From: Papilionanthe hookeriana x Papilionanthe teres
Taxonomy: Eukaryota; Streptophyta; Magnoliopsida; Asparagales; Orchidaceae
DNA: 64,000 bases
Direction: 5' to 3'
Assembly (NCBI GenBank): GCA_022702705.1
Contig: CM040424.1
Coordinates: 77,689,452 to 77,753,451 of the forward strand
Under the pieces are notes generated by a model. The model was given only the letters and a program-made list of their open reading frames with translations. It was not told the DNA's origin and did no database searches. Numbering within the stretch: position 1 is the stretch's first letter; every line of letters starts with the position of its first letter. The position numbers and the translations under genes were made by a program. This document shows positions 12,011-24,600 of the stretch, one piece after another.

Positions 12011-12303
12011 GAGCAAGTAGAGCGCGATCACATGCACAAGAAAAATGCTAGTGCCCCGGTACTACACGGACGGGAAGAGTAGCTCGAGGCACTATTGTGG
12101 TACCGGTCCGACCCAGTTGACTCGGCTAGTCCGGACCGGATCTACATGGCATGCACTCGGTAAAACAAAAAATAAAGTTTTTATTACCGTATTTATTATT
12201 GAAGATTTACAATTATAATACTCAATTCTTATTTGTTGAATCATGATTTATTCGTGAATTACACCTAAAAAGTATAATTTAAGAAAAGAGAAAGAGAGAC
12301 TTA

Positions 12304-13241
12304 GGGTCTGTTTGGCGCAGCTGCAGATTATCCAGATTATCAGGATAAGCAGATTATCCTCATAATCTGCTGATCAGCAGCTTATCCGGATAATCTGTCT
12401 GTCTGTTTGGTTTGAGCGTTTGGAAAATAGCTGATTCAGGATAAATGACTATTCTGCCCCTGTTTTGAATAAGAAGCTTGAAGTATATTCTAAAATATTT
12501 TAAATTGGAGCATTTACATAAATAACACACAATTCTTTTATATTACATATCTCAGATCCAAATCTTTGTAGTTACCACTCATTTCTTTCCTATCACTTCA
12601 AATTTATCACTCATTTTTACTATTAACAAATCAAATTTTATTTTTTCTTGCATATATAAAGTTGTATGCAAGTAAATATAAAATTTTTGGTGTGAAACAT
12701 GTAAAATTGCCTTTTAAATACATAAGAATTTTATAATTACAGTAAATTATAAGAATTTTCTGTAATTTTCTGTAATTACCTTCCTTGGAAAGCTGCCGTC
12801 CCGGATCCTTCCAGGAAGTTTGCGAGACTCCCTTAGGGCAGAGATGGCTTGCCGATCCATCCAGGTTTCGCTCGGCAGAGGAGATGGCGATGGTCTCGGA
12901 TCCGTCCGTGCGAAAGGAGGAGGGTCTCGGATCCTTCCGTGCGTGCGAGAGGAGGAGGAGGCGAGGGTGCAAGGGCAGAGAACAGAGAGAGCGATGCAGT
13001 GTGGCGTCTTTTGCAGAGGAGGAGATAGCGAGGGCAGCGAGAGCGAGAGCGACAGCGAGCGCGAGGGCAGCGAGCGTCTTTTGCTCGAACAATAAGCGGA
13101 GCGCGGGGTCTTAGCCGCGGTCCGCATCTAATACAAATTGAGAATGGAGTTTTTAAAAACGCTTCTAAAAAGCATTTTCCAAACAGCCGATGGCGTTTTT
13201 AAAAACGCCACCGCAGCCAATAAGCTGTCCCAAACGGGCCC
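12304..13241. mobile_element. 938-bp Harbinger-like non-autonomous element (family B)
   Basis: The terminal inverted repeats are 'GGGTCTGTTTGGCGCAGCT' and, reversed from the right end, 'GGGCCCGTTTGGGACAGCT'. The flanking TTA at 12301-12303 and 13242-13244 is the target duplication expected of PIF/Harbinger elements. The inner 12780-13130 is a GC-rich block unlike both flanks. It has overlapping ORFs on both strands that share no known domain and may be captured host DNA. It also contains a family-A-like fragment near 12508-12640. A shorter relative lies at 28247-28512. Confidence 0.75.
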
Positions 13242-14030
13242 TTAGAGAAGATACAAATAATTAACAGTAATATGTCGTGTCGTATTTATAAAATGATCTC
13301 TCTTACATAGTGATATTTATATTTTTATCACTGCTTTAACGAGAGTTGTATAAAGAATTCTAGATATTATGCATAAGTCTATAGCTTGGTTGCTCTCTTG
13401 TTGGGCCGATTGAGCTAATATAGCTTCAACTCGATAAGGTTGGTCTAGTCGGCTGGGTTCAGTCAGCATTCTCGGTCTACTATGCTTGATTGGCATCAGG
13501 ACGGCATGATTGATTCGGTTGGCTAGACTTTGACGATCGGTTGATCTGATTTGGTTGACGACCCTCGATCCTGGTGAGGAAGTTGATCGGTTGATCTGGT
13601 TTAGTTGATGGTCCTCGATCCCTAGTGACGACCCTCACTAGTTATCGAGCAAAGAATGAATCATCATAGCCCGAAAGGTAGATTACTTCTCGACGAGGGG
13701 AGCATAAGGGAAGTTTATGAGACTATTTGTAAATTTGTCAATTATTGATCCCTGATGAGGGGCCCTAGGGGCGTCTGTTAAACAGTTGGTGATGCTCGAG
13801 AACTAGATATATCATGTGTTGATTTACTAGAAGGTAAGTTGTTGCCTTCGATCAACTTTATTACATTGATTTCTTGAATATCTTGTTTAACATCTCAGAT
13901 TCAGTCACCCTCATCACTTGGTCGACTTTGGCCTTACTTGCTCTAGCACAAACACTACATCCAATCGGATAAGTGGGTCACTTGGTCTTTTGTCAGTAGC
14001 CATTTATTTGTCGTTTTCGATGTACACTAT
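13242..14030. repeat. Unidentified repeat-like spacer with a degenerate direct repeat
   Basis: No gene. 'GATCGGTTGATCTG' occurs twice (about 13534 and 13587) within two roughly 50-bp diverged direct repeats that each end in 'CCTCGATCC'. The composition differs from neighbouring AT-rich DNA and suggests a piece of an LTR or other element that I cannot name. Confidence 0.35.
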
Positions 14031-14034
14031 GTTC

Positions 14035-15010
14035 TAAATATCTAACACCTAAACTTCACTTTTGAATACACATATTTTCCTATGAAAATGTGCATTTCAT
14101 TTTCTAAATGTTAAAATGGTGGCATTTTTAAGTGATGAAATGTTTGAGTGGTATTTTATGTCATAAGTTAGTGTTTGTAGGCTAAAGCACACGTCTAGCA
14201 TGTCTCGTGGGCTTGACAAGCCCAATTATTTAGTATACACGACTTTTCTTTTATGAGTAACTTGTTAAGGTGCCCCGCCAGCCTTATTCGTCGATGCGTT
14301 GACTATCATGCACCAGTTGTCGAAATAACTTCCAAAATGACATGCCGGATTCCTTGGACGAACTTATCAAGAAAGCTGGCCCGATGGACTGACATAACAG
14401 ATTAATCATTCAGACCCTTCTACTAAGCTTGCCTCGTTGGTGTCCTCAAAACTGACATAATGCAAACGTTAATGCTAACATCAAAGATTATCACACAGTC
14501 ATATGACATCCAAGTCGCAATCTTTTCAACCAGACACCGTGGACAAGCTTTCTACATCATTAATTGTATTTATATATTTTATGAAACATGCGTAAGAAAG
14601 GCAGGCAAAGAGAGAGTTCAAAGGATTGACTATCAAGGCCGCTTTGGGAGGGATCTCACATTGTAACTATTACATAACCTCTATTGCCCTCTCTTTTTCA
14701 TGAGATCTTCTTATCCACTCCATCGAAGGAGGATCTAAAAACAAAACACACAATTCATGCCTGTAAAATACATTCATCATCTTCTTTCACATTCCTTACA
14801 CAGACATCTCTGTGATAGTGTGGACCCAAAAACAATACGGGACCCAATGTCTTGAAGTGATTCAATGGTTGTAAATGTGAAATTTCGGTATAGATGTGTA
14901 AATATATAAGAATTGTGTGGCGTGTATGTAAATGTTCCTTACTCTTATAACATTCATAAATTAAAATCAACATCACTAATGTTAATTTCTTCAAAGCAAC
15001 ATTCACATTT
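14035..15010. repeat. Spacer with two family-A MITE fragments
   Basis: 14035-14165 carries the family-A interior ('TCTAACACCTAAACTTC', then a reversed 'TTAAAATGGTGGCATTTTT'). 14870-14945 carries a family-A end ('GATGTGTAAATATATAAG', then 'GTATGTAAATGTTCC'). Between them (14166-14840) I see no gene. A 68-codon ORF at 14460-14666 has no recognisable feature. Confidence 0.5.
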
Positions 15011-15484
15011 CATGTTTTATTAATCTTTTTTTTTTTTTATGATTGAGATACCACAAAATTATAAAAATAAATATCAAAGTTTAAATACGTCAACATGTAA
15101 AAATTATCAAGCATGAATTGGTCGTCGTCCTAAATAATAGTTATAAGATATAAGTTAGTTAAATAGATTATGATATTTTAAGCTTAAGCAACATCAATCT
15201 TAACATGACATAGTACATTAAATAAAAGTGGATACAAAGATAAATCATTTAGCAACAATTTGAGCATTTGTAAGATATTATATTACATTGGGCAAGTTTA
15301 GCATGAAACACTATAATTAGTTGAGTGTGGTTTGGAATGATGTTTTGTGTTTCTTGAATGTTTGTTCAATTCTTCTAAAATAATAGACCCGTAATTTCAG
15401 ACCCATTAATAACAAAAATTTATATATATCATTTTGGATTAACTTCTCTATTTTAATATTTTTTGTTAACAATTAAAAGTGTTA

Positions 15485-15600
15485 ATTATTGGGGCTGATG
15501 ATAATTTTCGCGCCACGGGGATCGAACCTATGACCTGAGAGGACTTACAGAGAACCCCGCCAACCAAAAAATCACGGCTTGTTGAGCCGTCTTATAATAC
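15485..15600 (-). mobile_element. Possible tRNA-derived SINE remnant
   Basis: The minus strand carries a Pol III B-box-like 'GGTTCGATCC' (complement of 15519-15528). About 35 bases upstream is an A-box-like 'TGGTTGGCGGGG'. No cloverleaf can be drawn, so it is not a tRNA gene. A tRNA-derived SINE head is the simplest reading, but no tail or target duplication was found. Confidence 0.35.
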
Positions 15601-15659
15601 AATATAATCTAGAAATAAAATTCTCAATCACAGGGATAAGGTTTGACTGTTGTTCATAT

Positions 15660-18600
15660 TTTATATAAGTGTGATACCCTGATTTAAGACCAAGCGAGAC
15701 TTACATATTTATTATGTGTTTAATTATTTCTTACCGGTCTTTAGATTTGGTTTTATTTCTAATTGAATCTTTTATTTTTTATAACCTTGATTCATGCCAA
15801 ACTTTGATGTAACAAAATTGTCATTACAGTAATTGATTTTATTTATTTAATTTATGTTTGATTTGTATATAATCTTCATGGCATCATATAACACTGTTAA
15901 TTCTATTTTAATAATATTTTTATCTATTTTTATGAGCATCGATTAATTTTTATAGAAAGTATATTTTTAAAGAAATAAGTACTTTATTATAGAACGAGTT
16001 TTTTTTTAATCATATTGTGTTAGTTTTTTAAATTTTTTCATCACTAAATCCAAAAAATAATAAACTATTTATTAACCATATTTTTATGAATTTAAATTAA
16101 TATATTCGAAGATACAAGAGATTTTTCTACACTTTTTTTATTTAAACATATAATAATTAACATAATTATTATTGTGTACTTGAATTAATTTAATTTATTA
16201 TAAAATTGTACATATTTACCTTTACAAATTTTTAAAGTCACTTTATTATATAATTATTCATTTGCATACTTAATATGCAAAATATGTTAAATGAGGTAAT
16301 AAATTATTATTCTCTATTTTGTTATTTTATATTTGACATCATATTAAAGTAGTTGCTTGCAATATTATTTAGGGGGATTTACATTCATTATTATTTAATG
16401 TATGCCTACTATTAATGTTAATTCTCATATGATATTGTACTTAATAAATTATAGCACATGACTTGTTTAAAATGATTTAATTTATTCAAAGTAAATCTTA
16501 CTATTTCAATGATATAATTATGATAAATATTCATTTTTTCTCCTTTATATATTTAAAATTATAGTAAATTTTGAGTAGTCTATTAAGTTGTTACTCATTA
16601 CTATTATTTTTATTCATGTGTATTATTTTAGAAATGGATAAAACTCATATTGAGTAGGGAATGCTAGTTATTGTAATTGCCTAAATTTAGATATATTATT
16701 AATTAGATTTATTCTTTTGACAGTTTTGGTAATATGTATTTTATTGATTGAAAATATTACACCGTAGTTATTGTATATACTTTATTTTGTTATATATTTA
16801 TTGGTATGGATGGAATAGCATTGGTGTTTATTTATTATTTTTTGATGATATAAAAATGGTTTTTTTTAATGTTCTAAAAAATAAATTGTTTTCAATTAGC
16901 TCCTGGGTATTTAATCAACTATTGTGACCTGTACATGATAGTAGTCACATCAATGTGATGATTTATGTTAAGTACAAAATGTAGGAAGCCTTTAGTTAGG
17001 AGGTAGAATCCTTGGTTGTAAAGAAGATTGTTCAATGATTCTAACTTGACATTCTTAATCTTCTTGGAACTAAGGTACATATCTACTTTTTTGTTTGTCC
17101 ACTCTTATCACTAATATCACTATTTTTATTAATGGTGAGAGTTATAATAATTTTCATTATATTTTTGGTGGTTGCATATAGAATAAATGAAATGCATTTT
17201 GCAATTGTTTTCATTGTATCTTTTTCTAACTTCCCAAATCACTGTCGTGGAAATCATTCATCTTGAATTTATTAAAAAAGTTTTTTCAATTTTTCATGCG
17301 AAAAATAATGCTTTAGAAAGGTTTTTTTTCTTAAAAACTTAGCTTGTATTATCACATGTTCTTGACTAAGTCTTTGATATTTTAATAACATACTATATAA
17401 TTCTAAGAAAGTAGGGGAAAACTATGCTCCATATAATAAGACGACTGAATTAAGATACTGTAGTTGTGATATTATTTTAATTGTGCTTCTCAGCATAGCC
17501 ATGCCTCTTAATTTGTTTTATTAGGTATACTAATCAACTAAATATTCTTATTTACACCAAGATTGGTAGAGTTAAACAACAAAAATTTGATCGATCTTTA
17601 CCAATATTTCTTTAATAAAGCTTACCACTAATGTCAGCAATTCATTCACCTCTCATTATCAAAGTTAGCAAACTTTAAAAGAACACATTGTGAGTTTATG
17701 TTGAAAAACTTATGGACTAATATTTATTAGTTCAAAGTTAAAGTGAAATTTACATTGCAAATTTTTATATAGGAGCCCCTGTATTTGTTCTATACGAACA
17801 GTTTAAAGGTGCAAAAACTCATCTCAAGTTCTAAGTTGGAAATCTACTTCTCCTCTCTAATAAACCTATGTAACTTAAACATGAAGCCAAAAAATATTTT
17901 TATTTTCTTGGAAGATATTCCTTACAAAATTGATCTTATCTCCAAGGTTAAGGCCATTTGTGATCATTACTGAAAGTATGCGGGTCAACTTGAGAGCTAG
18001 AGTTAGTTTGTTAGCTTATGAGGATGACAAACTCTAGTATATATTTCACTTGATTAAATGATGACAAACTTTTAATCAATCATGGAGGGGTCAATACACA
18101 TAATTTGCTTGTAAAGGATATTTCTTAATACTACTCATCTTTGCTTAATAATAGAAGTACCTCATATCCTACCCTAGATAACTACATAATTTTTGTATGG
18201 TTCTATCATTGCAACTACTTATGATTCTATGCTTATCAAATATATACCTAATCAAGAAGTCTTGTTTGTACATCATTATATGATTTATATCAACGACAAT
18301 AAATCTTTTGGACTAGTTGGCTTCACCAACAAAATTTTTATCGATTGTTAGGTTATAGTTGGTAAGCAATTTTTTTATTGATGATTCATTCTTTTTTCAA
18401 GACTTGCAAATTGCCTAATATGGCAAAGCACAACCCCATCATCCTTAATTGAAAATGTCAAGTACTTTGACTCTTTAAGCGACCATCTTCCAATCTCATA
18501 TACAATAAATGCCAAAATCCTTGCTACTAAACACAAAATTGTCCTCCTCATATTTCATATGGTCCAACTTCCTTTCATCCAAAATAGAAACATTATAGGT

Positions 18601-19732
18601 GAATTCTCTTGGCCAATGAGATTGCAATATTTTGAATTTTCGACCATGCAATAAGACTTCATGTTAAACTTTATCTTAAAAGAGCATTGAGATACTTAAT
18701 TAGCACTTTTTGCTATTTAGAATGATGCAAATGGGTTTGCCAATAATATTATTAATTCATGATTAGTTGGAAGAATGCTATTCCACTTATTTATAGTAGG
18801 TGCACTGAGTCATTTGTCCATGTGCGCACAAATCTTCCACTATCTACCCCTTTAAAAATGGTTAAAATTATGTTTCACAAAGGGTTAAATCCAAATTTCA
18901 ATATTGTATAAACCATTGGTATGAAGAAAATTCCTTTTTGGAGATATTTGACATGTGTTATTTCACTATATTCATAATTTCAAATATTCCCATCTTGATG
19001 AAGTTGTTTGAAATAAAACATGGTCTATCTCTTAGTTTTATAAATGAGTTAATTTTGTCTGCTATATGTCATCATCAACACTGGCATTGCACCAAATAAG
19101 ACTAACTCAGTTATATGGACGGGGGCAATGCTTATCACTACTGATTACTAAAATGAATTTTTTTTTCTTTATAATGTGAGAAAAAATCGATTGGTTCAAG
19201 GAAATTTAGTTTAAAGACAACCTTAAGGCGGATGGCTTGGGAGTTTCAAATATATACAAGTTATTTAATGGTTCATCAAAATCTCATTGTCACATTCTTT
19301 TTTAATACCATTTTTCCATGTAGCAAAAAACAACTTATTCCCCAATTTCAACATCAAATTATTTTTCTCGGCTCTCATACAACAAATTCTGAATACTTAT
19401 TTTTCCCTTAATAATGACACCATTAAAGACATTTTATAATGACAATTTTTACTTTAAGTTGGATAAATTTATGTTCAATACTATGATTATCTTTATCATT
19501 ACATTTCTTCTTCTTTTTGGGCATTTTTTCGACTATACTTTCGTAGTTTTTTCTATTAGGATACTAATGTAGTTCATTGTTAGTTTTCACGACGTACCAT
19601 ACACAACTCAATACTAATTTGGTTGCCCACATTTTAGACTCACTGAATGTGTCCTCTTGTTGTTGGATGACACATCACATGATTATGCGATCTTTCAAGG
19701 TCAAACCCTCAACTCTCCACTAAAAAAATTAT
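15660..19732. other. AT-rich intergenic region, nothing recognised
   Basis: About 4 kb of AT-rich DNA on both strands. Short ORFs, for example 17785-17973, show no domain, no good start context and no splice continuity. It may contain old, unrecognisable transposon sequence. Confidence 0.6.
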
Positions 19733-19738
19733 TTTTCC

Positions 19739-19770
<32 letters not shown>

Positions 19771-19773
19771 TGT
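19733..19773. repeat. Poly(T) followed by (GT)n microsatellite
   Basis: A T run runs directly into GTGTGT repeats, about 100 bases upstream of the putative SPPL1 5' exon. Confidence 0.9.
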
Positions 19774-19869
19774 GGAGCATTACTTGTTTCTCTATGCCTT
19801 TACTTCCATATTTATCTTTTATAAATTATATAAAAAGAAATAAAAATATAAAAAGAAAGCGAATTTTAC

Positions 19870-20094
19870 GTGGGCAATCTGCAAATGTAAAGGGTCTCTC
19901 AATCTTTTTTGTAGCCCTTTTTCCAGGGCAACTGTTCTGCTCTCCAGTCCACAAGCACCGCCATCAAATCCGTCTCTCTTCGCTTGGAAACTCTGAAAAC
20001 TCATCTTCCAAGCCATCTGATTTCCCGCTGGTGTTTCGGATTCCTGCGCAGATGGCGGGGGCGGTGCTCGATTGGTCGACCTCTAGATCCAGAT
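19870..20094 (+). other. SPPL1: Putative SPPL1 non-coding 5' exon
   Basis: GC-richer, pyrimidine-rich sequence ending in a strong donor (GAT|GTGAGT, intron from 20095). A matching acceptor (ATTTTCAG|A) lies at 20689/20690, ahead of the coding exon. The upstream end is a guess. An ATG at 20052 would make an upstream ORF crossing this splice. Confidence 0.5.
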
Positions 20095-20730
20095 GTGAGT
20101 ATTTTTGGCGATCTCTCTCTCTTTCTCCCGATTGATTTTTAAAATGAAGTTTCGCAGTTTTTCCAGTAATTTATCGGGCTGCAAAATCGAGTTTTTTTAG
20201 TGAAAAATTGCCCCGGCATACTGGATATACTGCAAAGATTGTTAACATCGCTTCATGAACTGAAATGCACGGGTAGAAGTGGCTGTTTGGCTACAAGTGG
20301 GATTCAGTTCATGTTATGTATTGTAAAGTTTTGAAAATCCAGATTTTTCAATCCTGGGTTGACTAAAATTGATGTTAAAACCGCCTAAATCTTGGAAATT
20401 GCTTTACAGATATTTTCAAGATTATTGTTTTAAATGAAGGAAAATATAGCCATAGTGAGGAGAATTGGTTTAAATCAATTAAATTCTAATCCCTTCTAGA
20501 TTTTGATAAATCTTGGTGTTAGCCTTGTAAACGGAGTAGAATGACATTTGAGAAAAAAAGTACTATTTTTGTGACTCAAAAAACTGTTTGGCAAGCTTCA
20601 GCCTAAATCTATAGGCCAAATCTTTTCAACCGAACAGTTCCCTGGTCTTAATATGTTGATTTTTTATCTGAGTTTTTTATAATTTTCAGATTCATCTCAG
20701 TCAGCTGAAGAAATCTTTGGGCTTTGTTGA
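20052..20730 (+). promoter_or_regulatory. Candidate spliced upstream ORF of SPPL1
   Basis: The ATG at 20052 gives 14 codons to the donor at 20094/20095. If joined to 20690 the frame continues and stops with TGA at 20728-20730, about 160 bases before the SPPL1 start. The upstream peptide would be under 30 residues. Existence depends on the transcript start and this splice being right. Confidence 0.35.
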
Positions 20731-20889
20731 CCAGAAAGGTCTATTTAGGCCATCTATTGGTTGCAAGGAGTAAACTTTGCTTTTTGTGCATAGTTATTCA
20801 TGCACAACTTTTTCAGCACTTAAATAGACATCTTATCTTGAAGGAATAGAAGGATTCATATTCTCCACTTTTGCTGTTGTTTTTACTCC

Positions 20890-21687
20890 ATGGAATCGAT
20901 ATGGAAGCTCTCACATTTGCTAGAACCAACATCTCTGGCACTTATTATGACGGCAGTCTTTGTAACCTTTGCATCAGCATCACGGGCTTTGGATCATGGC
21001 AAAGAAATGGAGAGGAACCTTGATTTCTCCGAGGCTTCCATCACCTTAGATAGATCACAAGCACTAATGATACCTCTTGCTAGCTCTTGCAGTCTCCTGA
21101 TAATGTTCTACCTCTTCTCTTCAGTATCTCATTTGGTCACTATTTTCACTGCTGTTGCCTCAGCTTCATCACTCTTCTTCTGTTTATCCCCCTATGTCGC
21201 GTACTTCAAGAACAGGTTAGGATTAATGGATCCATTTGTCTCTAGGTGCTGCTCCAAATCCTTCACCCGTAGCCAAGGAATCCTTCTGCTGATTTGTATA
21301 GGAACTGTGATCTGCTGGCTTATTTCTGGGCACTGGTTGCTGAACAATATATTGGGAATTTGTATATGTATAGCATTTGTGAGCCATGTGAGGCTACCCA
21401 ATGTCAAGATCTGTTCTCTTTTACTAGTTTGCTTGTTTGTTTATGATATCTTTTGGGTGTTCTTCTCGGAAAGGTTCTTTGGAGCAAATGTTATGGTTTC
21501 CGTTGCGACACAAAAAGCTTCCAATCCTGTTCATACGGTGGCAGACAGCTTGAGTCTCCCCGGGTTGCAGCTGATTACAAAGAAGCTCGAGCTTCCAGTG
21601 AAGCTTATATTCCCTAGAAATCTGTTGGTTGGCGTTGTACCTGCTCACAATTCAATGGATTATATGATGCTGGGTCTTGGAGACATG
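20890..21687 (+). CDS. SPPL1: SPPL1 coding exon 1
   Basis: 266 codons, from ATG to the GLGDM motif, with donor ATG|GTATCT. Carries both catalytic Asp residues. Reading on past 21687 reaches a stop at 21717, which is intron sequence. Confidence 0.95.
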
Positions 21688-24600
21688 GTATCTCTTCTTA
21701 TGCAATTTCTATATTAATTTACCTATTTTTTTTCTTCTTTACAAATTAATGTTGTATTATCTAGTATAACCAGGCTATTTAATGAGTATTTTATCTTTAT
21801 ATTTTTTGTAATGAACTAGTGTTTTATACTGAAATAAACAAGCTATCAATGAAGCTGGATGCATTGTAAGTTTGAAGATAGCCATCATTACTGCATGCAC
21901 TGTAAATTTTTCTTGCGGCGGCTTGGTGTTTAAACTGCTGATATCATCTTGTAAGGACAATGTTTTCAACATTGTGATATAGTTATATGTTTGTGAAAAT
22001 ATTATATATTTTTTCCTAATCATAGCTTAGTAAATTTTATTCTTTATAATATTTTGTATGCCTTTCTTTTTAAAAGTTCTCTTCATTTTAATATAATGAT
22101 TGTCAGTGAGATACATGAACATGCTCATAGATATTTTATGTAGTGTTTATTTGGTTCATAAAAACCCCTTGACGATTTTATTTTTTGATGAAACACTGAA
22201 ACGCTGAAAGGCTCCTTGAACTGATTAAATTGGATTTCAATTTAACTTTGCTTAACTCAACCAATGGCCAAACGAGCCCAATTTAATTCTACTGCCCCCT
22301 TAGCAAACTTCAAATGGTTGGACGAGCCTTGGAAACTTTAATAAGCCAATTCGGAGACAGATTCAAGTTGAACTGGCCTTTCCAGGGTTAAATTAGCCTA
22401 GCCTAAATTAGATTGAATTTGCTCGATCCAAGTGTTCTATTAATCTTCTTTTTAGGCATCGGATCACTCCCTATATGCTAGCTGTCTAGGACATGTTGGC
22501 TGCTTCTGTCGTGTTGACATGCCCTTATTTTGTTGCAATAATTTTTGAAAGTTTGAACATTCTCCAAGTCACTTCGAACTTCCCTCTACTATTTTATGAG
22601 TAACACATCCGTAAAAATGCTTATCAGAGAGAGGAACAATTCCACAACAAACTTTGTAGACATTATTGCTTGTTTCCATCTTACTATAAACATAATTGGA
22701 GGACCTTCTTAGGTATTTTTTTTCCCATCGATATGTTTCATGGAGCTTCGCTTTGTCACATCATTGCAATCATGCAACATGGCGTTGTTTCGTTGAAAGA
22801 GATGGTGCTGATTATAATAGCTATTGTGTGCTTGGGATAGCTTGATTGAACTACCTTCCCTTGGGGCAGGATCTGTCTACTTTAAATTTGTATTAGTTTT
22901 GATGATGCGATTGTTATAATATATTTCATCTATTCTGGATAAATATGAAATTTGAACTAGAAGAAATCACCCATATCCAAGTATATGAATATACTCCAAT
23001 TTCAATTCATTTAAAGTTCTTTGTGACTTCCAAGGCTTGGTGAAACTTCTAGACTTCCATTGATGAAACCTTATGTATTGTTTATTAATGACTTTCACGG
23101 CTCTTTGATGATGCCTAAGGACACTCGTGGTTGATGAAGCTTGGGGGCACTGCTCATTGCTTTCTCCTATAGGTTTTGCTCACCACTGCACTCATTCACC
23201 ATTTGTTGGCATGCCTGCTGTTCATTGACTCACATGCTACTCACGATGTGCTCGCCACTAATTGATGGTGCATGGAAGTTTTTCTTGGCATGTCTGCTGT
23301 TCATTGATGATGTGCTACTATTGATGCCAGATGATATCTCATATTTATAATGAAATGTATTGCTTGTTACTGACAACTCCCATATTGGATATGTTGCTCT
23401 GCTCTTTTACTATACGAGGACTTAATGCCTATGGACACAATCAAATGATTCCATCTGATGCCAGAAGCATCCTTATTGGAAACCAATTTCTTTTTTTTTA
23501 ACTTATACAGACTTATTTTTGACATGCTTTACAACATGTCAAATAGGCTAAAAAACATGTATGGTGTGCATATTTTTCAAATTAGAGTGGATATGGAGGT
23601 AACAGGCACTCATTGGTTCAATAACTTTCTAGTCAGGTTAAACCTTATATATTCGCTTTCCTACTTTTAGCGTATTTGTTTTGGTAGTAGAATGTTGATA
23701 ATGATAAAATCTTTGGTAATGTGTAATGTTAATGCAGTTGCGTTATTGATAATTAAGTACACTTAATTAAATATTAAAATATAAATTTAATTACAAAAAT
23801 GCTCTTTTTTCTTAATTTTGATCCTTCAGTTATTTAGTGAAGTATATGATTGCATAATTTATTGTGCGATATTTTTCTATAGCAAAATACTAAATTGTAT
23901 TTTTTTATTTAAACATTTAATGTTAATAATGTATAAAATGAAAGATCATTCATAAGGTATGTTTAGCCGCTTGGGCGCTGGTAAGTTCTCTCCCTAACTC
24001 TCTTAATTTATGAGAATTTTTTTAGGATGCAACATTAGGGTATCTTTGATGGAAACTGTACCACATTCATTGACTAGAAACCATGATAGTTGGCAATCAT
24101 TCATTTGTAAGGGCTTTAACTTTTGATTTTTTAATGTGTCTGGTCAAGCAACATACTCTTCATCAAGTGATCTCATTTTTCAGGTTTTTTTTTTTCCAAC
24201 AGTGAACCAGTACAATACTATAATGTTGCTAGTTGATACTCAAACCTTGCTCAACCTCTGATGGTAGATGACCCTCCCTTTTAGGGGCACCGTTAAGAAG
24301 CAAATCTAATTTTGAGGAGAAATATCCTTTTTTCTTCGAAGGCATTCATGCCACCATTTTTGAGCGTTGTTGCAGTAAGTGAAAACCATTTCATCATATT
24401 AAGTAGCTCCATTGAAACACATGCTATCCCCTTAGACATATCCACACACAAGCGTTGACTCTCTTTTATCTGGATCCTTGCAATAATTGGCTCCATCCAA
24501 TAATGTTTTTGTCGACCACCTTCGTATGTATTAAAATAGATTATGCTAGTTGTGCCATGCTCCACATAGGAGGCCAATTGACCTACTTTGCGTGCATGGC

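Noticed and set aside
12631..13127. Overlapping ORFs of 90-150 codons on both strands
   Set aside because: They arise from GC-rich, GAG/CTC-repetitive sequence inside a MITE and show no domain or splice structure.
15485..15600. Functional tRNA gene
   Set aside because: A- and B-box-like words exist, but no cloverleaf or acceptor stem can be formed.
18440..18560. 'SDHLPIS'-like reading suggesting a LINE endonuclease
   Set aside because: Only seven residues match, with no supporting endonuclease or RT wording nearby.
19758..20135. 125-codon ORF over the SPPL1 leader
   Set aside because: It begins in a (GT)n repeat, crosses a strong donor and shows no known domain.
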